Source: an uncultured Bacilli bacterium (GTDB lineage: Bacteria; Bacillota_I; Bacilli_A; RF39; UBA660). Taken from it: a DNA stretch of 15,837 bases. Shown one piece after another: positions 6,189 to 12,108 of the stretch. The notes under the pieces are model-generated. The model was given only the letters and a program-made list of their open reading frames with translations, made no database searches and was not told the DNA's origin. Each line of letters opens with the position of its first letter. Position 1 is the stretch's first letter. The stretch spans positions 1 to 15,837 of the forward strand of contig CAKPFH010000034.1 in NCBI GenBank assembly GCA_934153655.1, read 5' to 3'. The position numbers were made by a program, and so were the translations under genes.

Positions 6189-8156
6189 TTAATCCTTTAA
6201 GGCTATTGTAAATGGATTAGTTTTAGTTCCATCTCCACCAGTTATTACTACATTTGATTTTAGATTAATAGATGGGCGAGCAGCACGGCTAGAAGACGGA
6301 TTGCTGTAGTAAGCGTAACCGATGTCGCTAACGTTCCAAACATCAGAAGAGCTATATGGTGTTATTAACCATATATCACTTGAACTATTATATCCACTTC
6401 CCTGCTGACTGGCAAACATTTCTCCGTATCTAGGAAGTCCTACATAACCAGTATTCCAAACATTTGTTGTTTTCATGCAATTTTTTGTTGTTTCAGTGGT
6501 ATTATTTGTATTACATAAAGAATTTTTGTAACTTGTACCATAAGACACTTGTTTTATATAATATGTTCCTTTGTCTAACATATTTTTTTGTGCTAAATTA
6601 TTATACCAAGTATTGTTCAAATAATAATCCCAGTAATTGTCACTATCTCCGCTTCCGTAGGTTGTATTTGCACTAAATTCTTTAGTTAAAGTTGTAGTTC
6701 CACTCTTTATATAATCATTTTTATTTAATTTAGTCTTTCCATCTTCAAAATCTACTATTCTATAAATTTCTTTAGTTGAACTATCTCCATCTTCATCAAA
6801 TATTACATACTCGCCTATTGTTCTGGTGTTTAATAAAGTAGTATTTATAGTTGGTTGTTCCTTATCTCCTGATATTGTATATGGATCATCTTTGGTGCCT
6901 GATCCACCTGAAAGTTGGATATTTGATTTTAGATTAATTGACGGGCGAGCAGCATCGCTAGTAGACGGATAGCTGCTGACGCCGATACCGCTGCTGTCAA
7001 CGTCCAAAACAAAAGAAGAGCTATATGGATTTAATAACCTCCAATAATAACCATTATTTAAATAACCAGATGAATTGTTTGTATTTTTATAACTTAAATA
7101 ATATTCATAACTGTTTAGTAGTCCTACTGGTGTATTTTTACCAATCGTTGAATTATTTATTAAAGTTGTTTGAGGTAATTTGGTACTTATACCACTACTT
7201 GTTGTTATATTCCAAGTACTATCTTCAACTATTATATTTTGATAATTATATAAAGTATCTAAAAAGTCTTCGTTTAACCATTGATACATGTAGGAACCTG
7301 TATATGTTGTATCATCTTTTTTAGATATATCATAAAAATTTACATCACTTCCGTAAGAAATGGTTGTAATTGCATCATCAGTTATCATTTTCATTGTTCC
7401 ATCTTTGTTTATGGCTGTTATTCTCCAAAGTTTACCTGAATACCAAACATAATTATAATCTACATCTGTTTTTGATCCTGATATATAAACTGTATTATCT
7501 TCTTCAATAATAGTATTTGTTTTTTCAGTTAATAACATTGTTTTAAAGTCTGCCGAGTTTTCTACTCGTTTTTTATTAAAATCTCCTGTTACTTTTACTT
7601 TAATAGAACCATAAACATTGTTCCACTCTTCCATAGTATAATCTTGATTAGCATTACCTATTTTAGTATCACTTGATACCCACATATAAAGTCTATAAGT
7701 TCTTGTTACTAAACTTGTTGTATTTTTATTAATTGTATCAACATATATTCTTTTACTTGTTAAATCATCATAACTTTTGTTATTTAATAATTCAGTTTCT
7801 ACCCCATTACTGATAGTTGTTAATCTAAACTTTAATAAATTATCTTTTATTCTGGTTTTTCCTGTTTGATCATTTCCTTTGGTTAAAACTATTTCGTACC
7901 ATATATCTTTTTCAGTATAAGTATTCTTTCCATCTATCGTGAACTCAAAGTATTTCGTTTCATCAAAAGTATCACTTGGCATGGCATTTTCTATTTTAAG
8001 TTCATTTGTTTCATTGTAATGCATATAAATGTCGCCTACTACCAAACTTGAATTTTTACTAGTTTTACTTGTTGTAAAAATAGAATAAGTTATTCCTATA
8101 GTTGTAATTAATATTCCCGTTATTAAAGTTAAAATTATTATTTTTTTATTTTTCAT
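6189..8156 (-). CDS. Exported repeat protein with two hypervariable lectin-like domains (655 aa)
   Basis: The N-terminus (KNKK, then a hydrophobic segment to about residue 26) is a signal peptide or membrane anchor; GITYSIFTTS and the following part resemble TasA/camelysin-type secreted proteins. There is no LPXTG motif or C-terminal membrane segment. Two similar halves follow (about 215-430 and 445-655). Each contains a WRITAI or YRIVDF strand and ends in a PYSSS - variable stretch - AARPSINLKSN - GGxGTKxxP cassette, as in DUF6273 or C-type-lectin/FGE-like domains. Between the halves, 13 of 20 core residues differ (382-401 versus 605-624) while the flanks are identical. The pattern suggests a target of a diversity-generating retroelement displaying two variable binding surfaces. 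AGAGGAG six bases before the ATG supports the start. Monocistronic, with its own promoter and terminator. No ligand can be predicted. Confidence 0.85.
   Translation of the reverse strand: MKNKKIIILTLITGILITTIGITYSIFTTSKTSKNSSLVVGDIYMHYNETNELKIENAMPSDTFDETKYFEFTIDGKNTYTEKDIWYEIVLTKGNDQTGKTRIKDNLLKFRLTTISNGVETELLNNKSYDDLTSKRIYVDTINKNTTSLVTRTYRLYMWVSSDTKIGNANQDYTMEEWNNVYGSIKVKVTGDFNKKRVENSADFKTMLLTEKTNTIIEEDNTVYISGSKTDVDYNYVWYSGKLWRITAINKDGTMKMITDDAITTISYGSDVNFYDISKKDDTTYTGSYMYQWLNEDFLDTLYNYQNIIVEDSTWNITTSSGISTKLPQTTLINNSTIGKNTPVGLLNSYEYYLSYKNTNNSSGYLNNGYYWRLLNPYSSSFVLDVDSSGIGVSSYPSTSDAARPSINLKSNIQLSGGSGTKDDPYTISGDKEQPTINTTLLNTRTIGEYVIFDEDGDSSTKEIYRIVDFEDGKTKLNKNDYIKSGTTTLTKEFSANTTYGSGDSDNYWDYYLNNTWYNNLAQKNMLDKGTYYIKQVSYGTSYKNSLCNTNNTTETTKNCMKTTNVWNTGYVGLPRYGEMFASQQGSGYNSSSDIWLITPYSSSDVWNVSDIGYAYYSNPSSSRAARPSINLKSNVVITGGDGTKTNPFTIALKD
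6252..6370 (-). repeat. Variable-region-like cassette, C-terminal copy
   Basis: This 119-bp segment aligns without gaps with 6921-7039, with 26 differences. In the 59-bp core (6286-6344), 21 positions differ and only one is a third codon position. At 14 of the 21 the coding strand has A in at least one copy. The core has 29 of 59 G+C, far above its surroundings. The codons are largely NNC/NNT. The invariant GC-rich coding-strand block GCTGCTCGCCC at the 3' end of the core could act as an initiation-of-mutagenic-homing site. Confidence 0.7.
6921..7039 (-). repeat. Variable-region-like cassette, internal copy
   Basis: Partner of the cassette at 6252-6370. The core is 6955-7013, with 31 of 59 G+C. 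It encodes residues 382-401 of the exported protein, with Phe, Leu, Asp, Ser, Ile, Gly and Val at positions where the other copy has Asp, Trp, Asn, Ile, Tyr and Ala. The same third-base-constant codon pattern and the same invariant 3' block are present. Confidence 0.7.
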
Positions 8157-8198
8157 TTCAAACTCCTCTTACATGCCCCTGTATTCTAATATATTTTT

Positions 8199-8207
8199 AT
8201 TTTAGCA
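8199..8207 (-). promoter_or_regulatory. Promoter of the exported protein gene
   Basis: On the minus strand TGC precedes TAAAAT (8199-8204), an extended -10, with a poor TTTATT 17 bp upstream. The start near 8192 would give a leader of about 35 nt carrying AGAGGAG before the ATG. An overlapping alternative, TTACCA-17-TAAAAT shifted upstream, is also possible in this AT-rich stretch. Confidence 0.45.
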
Positions 8208-8265
8208 TATATTTTATTAATAATAAATAGTTTTGGTAAAAATAAAAAATATATTATTCAGGTTA

Positions 8266-8315
8266 TAAAAAAACATGATTAAAAATTACAGATAAACTGT
8301 AAACTTAATCATGTT
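8266..8315 (-). terminator. Rho-independent terminator of prs / small gene copy 2
   Basis: On the minus strand AACATGATTAA pairs with TTAATCATGTT (11 bp) around a nested TTACAG/CTGTAA stem and is followed by seven T. It begins two bases after the in-frame end of the small gene and would also end transcripts reading through from prs. Same structure as at 51-98. Confidence 0.88.
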
Positions 8316-8432
8316 ATTAAGTATCATTTATTTGATTGATTTCCTTTATATATAAGGAGTTATAGGGTATTTCTACCCCCCCCCCATGTAAAGTTTTGTA
8401 AAGTTAGAAATTGGTTGGTTGTAAAGTAATTA
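8268..8432 (-). repeat. Direct repeat, copy 2 of small-gene unit
   Basis: Second copy of the unit at 51-214, about 93% identical, one base longer because of an extra C in a C10 run (8376-8385 on the plus strand). It lies between prs and the exported protein gene. Confidence 0.9.
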
Positions 8433-8446
8433 GTAATAGATCTCAT
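8317..8446 (-). pseudogene. Small conserved protein copy 2, frameshifted at a G10 run
   Basis: The ATG at 8446 follows GAGGAG with good spacing. The first 23 codons give MRSITNYFTTNQ then LTLQNFTWGG, matching copy 1. A run of ten G on the coding strand (8376-8385) stands where copy 1 has GGGGAGGGG, nine bases. The extra base shifts the frame, and translation stops at 8360 after 28 residues. With nine G the frame would continue as IPYNSLYIKEI to the same stop as copy 1 (8317). Possible explanations are a real decayed copy, a phase-variable gene caught in the off state, or a homopolymer sequencing error. It has its own promoter and terminator, so it looks like a complete transcription unit. Confidence 0.6.
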
Positions 8447-8477
8447 TTAATCAACTCCTCTTATTTTTTATACTTTA

Positions 8478-8506
8478 ATATTAACAAATATTTATTTCTT
8501 TTGCAA
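8478..8506 (-). promoter_or_regulatory. Promoter of small gene copy 2
   Basis: On the minus strand TTGCAA (8501-8506) and TAATAT (8478-8483) are separated by 17 bp, right after the prs stop codon. Transcription would start near 8471, leaving a short leader with GAGGAG ahead of the ATG at 8446. Confidence 0.6.
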
Positions 8507-8514
8507 GTACTTTT

Positions 8515-9594
8515 TTAGTTTTTAGCAAATTCTTCTAGAACTTTACTTCTAGCATTTAAAATAGGTGATACTGATCCTCCTATATGGAAAGTATAAATAA
8601 TCTTGGCAAGGTACTCTGAACAATCAGCTATTTCTAACCATGGTTTATCTAAAGCTTCTTCATCTATATAAGATAAATTTGTTACGAATACTTTGGTAAA
8701 TAATCCTTCTTCATAGGCTTTTTCAAATACTGATACACCTTTTGTAAACATAGCATAGCTTGAGAACATGTAAATTCTTCCTGCTCCTCTTTTTTTAAGT
8801 TCTCTTGCAACATCTAACATAGATTCCCCACTTGCTATCATATCATCAACAATAATAATATCTTTTCCTTCTACTGGTTTACCAATATATTCATGTTCTA
8901 GAATTGGATTTTTTCCATCTACTACTTTATATAAATCACGATGTTTTTCAAAATGACCACCTAGTTCACATCCTAACATATTAGCATAAAATCTCGTTCT
9001 TTTTAAAGCACCATTATCAGGTGAAACTGCTAGTAAGTTTTCATTTTCAACATCTTCGGTTGTAACAAATTTTTCAAGTAAAATATTTGTTGGGTAGAAG
9101 TTATCAAATGATGATGATGGTATTGCATTTTGAACATTGGAATCATGTACATCAAAAGTAATAATATTTTTTACTCCTTGATGAATATATTCTTGAAGTG
9201 AAATAGCACAATCAAGAGACTCTCTACCTTCTCTTTTATGTTGACGTGATGCATATAAAAATGGCATTACTAAAGATGTTGAATTAGCCTGTTTACGAAT
9301 AGCACAAAGAGTTCTTATAACATCAACAAAATGATCATCAGGTGATTTATGATTATAGTAATTATACATTTTATAAGTAATTGAATGATTCATAGGATCT
9401 GTTAAAATAAATACATCTCTTGTTCTAATACTTTCTTTTAAAACAATTTTCCCTTCTCCATTATTGAATCTTACTTCATCAATTGGAATAATTAAACTTT
9501 CCTCAACTCCTAGCATTTTTTGTAAATGCAAATCAACCTTACTACCTAAGTCTTTGATGTTTTCCATGACAATTAGTCTTAAATTATTATTCAT
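8515..9594 (-). CDS. prs: Ribose-phosphate pyrophosphokinase (PRPP synthetase), long form
   Basis: Transfers pyrophosphate from ATP to ribose 5-phosphate to make PRPP for nucleotide, His and Trp synthesis in the cytoplasm. The PRPP-binding loop IIIVDDMIASGES is at 246-258. FDVHDSNVQNAI corresponds to the metal-binding DxHxxQ region, and SRQHKREGRE to the RQDRK catalytic loop. At 359 residues it is longer than the common form of about 315, with a longer N-terminus and C-terminus, and its RQDRK loop is altered. It probably belongs to the divergent Bacillota subfamily. GGAGG five bases before the ATG supports this start over the Met at residue 10. It lies 22 bases downstream of the adenosine-deaminase-like gene and shares its promoter. 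Confidence 0.92.
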   Translation of the reverse strand: MNNNLRLIVMENIKDLGSKVDLHLQKMLGVEESLIIPIDEVRFNNGEGKIVLKESIRTRDVFILTDPMNHSITYKMYNYYNHKSPDDHFVDVIRTLCAIRKQANSTSLVMPFLYASRQHKREGRESLDCAISLQEYIHQGVKNIITFDVHDSNVQNAIPSSSFDNFYPTNILLEKFVTTEDVENENLLAVSPDNGALKRTRFYANMLGCELGGHFEKHRDLYKVVDGKNPILEHEYIGKPVEGKDIIIVDDMIASGESMLDVARELKKRGAGRIYMFSSYAMFTKGVSVFEKAYEEGLFTKVFVTNLSYIDEEALDKPWLEIADCSEYLAKIIYTFHIGGSVSPILNARSKVLEEFAKN

Positions 9595-9616
9595 TTTACC
9601 TCCATATATTTTAAAT

Positions 9617-10588
9617 CTAAGCTAATATTTCATTAGCTTTTTCTTTAAAATCACTTATTAAATTATTTTTTATTTCTAAACTTACATTAAGTTTATTTAA
9701 AATATTTAAATTAATATTTACTAAATCATGTAAATTAAAAGGAAATACATTGAAAAGTATACAATATTCATTTAATAAATCTGTATCTAGAATTGTCATA
9801 TCAATCGTTGTAAAACTAACTATTACATTTTCTTTAAATAAATTATAAACAAAATGATTTTTAAGTTCATCATATATATGATATGTTCCTTGATAAGTTA
9901 TAGGAAATTCTAAAACTATTTCATTGTTCTTTATTATATTAAAGAAATTATCAGTTGGTTCTTCAAATAAATTATAAATAATTCTTTTAGCATTATAATA
10001 TATTTCTTTATTTTGATTAGTTAATTTAGAATCTAATAAAACAATATAATCTATTTCATCTTTAATAAATTTATCAAATAAAGCTTGATACATATCAAAT
10101 GTTTCTTGTTTATTCTTTTTAAAATATACTCCATTTATACCTTTATTATAGAATTCATATAAGATATTTAAATCATCAAACATTTCTTCTTTAGTAATTC
10201 TAGATTCTATTTCAAGAACTAAATTAAGATTTAAATTACTATTTTTAATAACTTTTAAAATAGATAAAATAATATCTTTTTTCTTTAGTTTTTTACTAAA
10301 TAAATCAAGGTTTATAAATATTTCTCCATACATTACATTATCTTTTTTTAGTTTTTCTATAAGATCAGTAGTTGCTATTTCAATGTTTTTTAAATTAACT
10401 AAGACTTTACTTACAATACTTTTGTAATCACTATAATCTTTTAAGCTATTAAAATCTATTGTATCTTCAATTTCTTCACTTAAAAAATCATTTGATAATT
10501 TTTCGATTGTTGTTTTTAAAATAGATCCAAAGTAATCTATATGAATATCTATTTTAGGAAACATTTTTAAACTTTCGAATAAAGTCAT
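9617..10588 (-). CDS. Degenerate adenosine-deaminase-fold protein, probably inactive
   Basis: The layout follows the adenosine deaminase family from end to end. PKIDIHIDYFGS (11-22) matches the PKVELHVHLDGS start, IVLEFPITYQ matches the lExCPtSN strand, and VIVSFTTIDMTILDTDLL matches VPVTINTDDPAMFGTSLT, followed by the same C-terminal helices. The key residues are mostly lost: metal-binding HxH is H16-x-D18, the HAGE catalytic segment is replaced (around 183-189), the RIGHG His is Tyr205, and the TDD pair is T261-Ile262-D263. It is therefore unlikely to deaminate adenosine and may be a structural or regulatory pseudoenzyme, or have changed chemistry. AAGGAAGTG precedes the ATG. It is first in a two-gene unit with prs behind a strong promoter, which suggests a link to purine or PRPP metabolism. 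The fold assignment is by motif order and could be wrong. Confidence 0.65.
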   Translation of the reverse strand: MTLFESLKMFPKIDIHIDYFGSILKTTIEKLSNDFLSEEIEDTIDFNSLKDYSDYKSIVSKVLVNLKNIEIATTDLIEKLKKDNVMYGEIFINLDLFSKKLKKKDIILSILKVIKNSNLNLNLVLEIESRITKEEMFDDLNILYEFYNKGINGVYFKKNKQETFDMYQALFDKFIKDEIDYIVLLDSKLTNQNKEIYYNAKRIIYNLFEEPTDNFFNIIKNNEIVLEFPITYQGTYHIYDELKNHFVYNLFKENVIVSFTTIDMTILDTDLLNEYCILFNVFPFNLHDLVNINLNILNKLNVSLEIKNNLISDFKEKANEILA

Positions 10589-10610
10589 GTAATCACTTCC
10601 TTACTTGCAT

Positions 10611-10639
10611 ATTATACAAGATTTTTTTTATTTTGGCAA
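10611..10639 (-). promoter_or_regulatory. Promoter of ADA-like/prs unit
   Basis: On the minus strand TTGCCA (10634-10639) and TATAAT (10611-10616) are separated by exactly 17 bp. The -35 is just past the rpe stop. No terminator stands between rpe and this promoter, so some upstream read-through is possible. Confidence 0.8.
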
Positions 10640-10642
10640 ATA

Positions 10643-11272
10643 TTAATTTCTTAATTTGGTAATTATTTCCTGATAATCATTAGAATTTGTAATTGTTGAA
10701 CCTGATACTAGAATATCACAGTTTTGTAAATATTTAACATTTTCTAGATTTACTCCCCCATCTACACTTATTAAAGTATTTAGTTTTCTTTTTTCTATTT
10801 CTTTTCTTAAAGTATTTATTTTAGTAAGTGTGTCTTCTATAAATTTTTGTCCAGGTAAACCAGGATTTACTCCCATTACTAAGACTAAATCTATTTTATC
10901 TAAGTAATTGTAAACTAAAGAAATATCTTGACTTGGATTAACAGCAATTCCTACTTTTATTCCATAGTCTCTACATCTATTAATAATTAAATCTAAATCA
11001 TCTAATATATCTAGATGAAAAGTTAGACAAAAAACATTTAAAGTGGCATATAAATCAATTAATTTTAAAGGTTTAGAAACCATAAAATGAACATCTAATC
11101 TTTTTCTTGTATAATTACCAATGGTAGAAAGTTCTGAAAAAGGCATAGTTTTACCTTTAACATACTTTCCATCCATAACATCAACATGAATATAATCGAC
11201 ATCAGTCAGATTTAAATCACTTAAAGTTTTACCAATTTTTTTACATCCTAAAAATGAGGCTGATATTTTCAT
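10643..11272 (-). CDS. rpe: Ribulose-phosphate 3-epimerase
   Basis: Interconverts ribulose 5-phosphate and xylulose 5-phosphate in the pentose phosphate pathway, as a cytoplasmic TIM-barrel metalloenzyme. Metal and catalytic residues are present: H29 and D31 in IHVDVMDG, H62 in LDVHFMV and D171 in ISVDGGVN. The phosphate-binding stretch is LVMGVNPGLPGQKFI (131-145) with VSGSTI near the C-terminus. At 209 residues it is slightly shorter than the usual 215-220. Its ATG is three bases after the rsgA stop, with AAGGAAG as ribosome site inside the rsgA end. The order prkC-rsgA-rpe is also known from Bacillus and relatives. Confidence 0.95.
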   Translation of the reverse strand: MKISASFLGCKKIGKTLSDLNLTDVDYIHVDVMDGKYVKGKTMPFSELSTIGNYTRKRLDVHFMVSKPLKLIDLYATLNVFCLTFHLDILDDLDLIINRCRDYGIKVGIAVNPSQDISLVYNYLDKIDLVLVMGVNPGLPGQKFIEDTLTKINTLRKEIEKRKLNTLISVDGGVNLENVKYLQNCDILVSGSTITNSNDYQEIITKLRN

Positions 11273-11275
11273 ATT

Positions 11276-12106
11276 TTACTTCCTTTCAAATTCTTTTTTA
11301 AAATTTAAATAATTATCATATCTACTTTTTAAAACTAAGTTTTCTTCTACAGCTTTTTTTAAATTACACTCAGGTTCTTTATCATGATTACAATCTTTAT
11401 AAACACAAGGAAAGTTTTTAAACTCAATAAAGGCATTTTTAACACTTTCTAAGTTATAAGATAAAAATGATAAACTAGAAAATCCTGGCGTGTCCAAAAC
11501 TTTCATATCATCTATTTCAATTATTTCAACTACTCTAGTTGTATGTCTTCCTCTTCCAAGAGCTAATGATACTTCCCCAGTTTTTAAATTTAAACTAGGA
11601 AATAACTTATTTAAAAGAGTTGATTTACCTGCTCCTGTTTGACCAATAAAAACTGTTGTTTCTCCTTTTAATTCTTGTTTTATTAAATCAGTATCAGTGT
11701 TATTTAAAACTATATAACCGATTTTTTTATAATAATTAATGGTATTTATTAAATCTTCTGTCATTTCTAATAAATCTATTTTAGTTAAACAAATAACTGG
11801 TTTTATTTTATTAATTTCAAGTTCTACTAAAAGTTTATCTAATAAATTTGTACTAAAATCGGGATTTTTTAAACTAGTAACAATTATTCCTTTAGTAATA
11901 TTAGCAACAGGTGGTCTTATTATTTCATTTATTCTAGGAAGAATTTTTTCTATTACTTTTTTATTTATATCAATTATAACTTTATCTCCAACTAAAGGAA
12001 GAGTTTTATTTTTCTTTAAAACTCCCCTTTGTGTACAGATATAAATATTTTTATTTACTTCAACATAAAAGTTACTACTAATTACTTTTACTACCGTTCC
12101 TTGCAT
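11276..12106 (-). CDS. rsgA: Small ribosomal subunit biogenesis GTPase RsgA
   Basis: A circularly permuted GTPase that helps late 30S subunit maturation. An N-terminal OB-fold (about 1-65) is followed by G4 TKID (108-111), G1 GQTGAGKST (155-163), a G2 region around RGRHTT (186-190) and G3 DTPG (205-208). A C-terminal zinc site follows with C234, C239, H241 and C247. The G4-G1-G3 order is diagnostic. The length (276) is typical for Bacillota. It starts two bases after the prkC stop; AAGGAG lies in the prkC end. In Bacillus the homologue (CpgA) is a substrate of PrkC, which fits the operon. Confidence 0.96.
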   Translation of the reverse strand: MQGTVVKVISSNFYVEVNKNIYICTQRGVLKKNKTLPLVGDKVIIDINKKVIEKILPRINEIIRPPVANITKGIIVTSLKNPDFSTNLLDKLLVELEINKIKPVICLTKIDLLEMTEDLINTINYYKKIGYIVLNNTDTDLIKQELKGETTVFIGQTGAGKSTLLNKLFPSLNLKTGEVSLALGRGRHTTRVVEIIEIDDMKVLDTPGFSSLSFLSYNLESVKNAFIEFKNFPCVYKDCNHDKEPECNLKKAVEENLVLKSRYDNYLNFKKEFERK

Positions 12107-12108
12107 AT

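Noticed and set aside
6464..7324. Plus-strand ORFs of 70 and 99 aa opposite the exported protein gene
   Set aside because: Antisense to the exported protein and rich in Tyr, Leu and Asn from reversed AT-rich codons; no promoter or recognisable motif. I also considered whether one could be a DGR accessory gene and saw no support.
8199..8315. Riboswitch or T-box ahead of the exported protein gene
   Set aside because: The hairpin there is the terminator of the preceding small-gene unit, and the leader after the predicted start is only about 35 nt, too short for an aptamer.
11739..12044. Plus-strand ORF of 101 aa opposite rsgA
   Set aside because: Entirely antisense to a complete RsgA; its apparent hydrophobicity comes from the reverse complement of Lys/Asn/Asp-rich codons.
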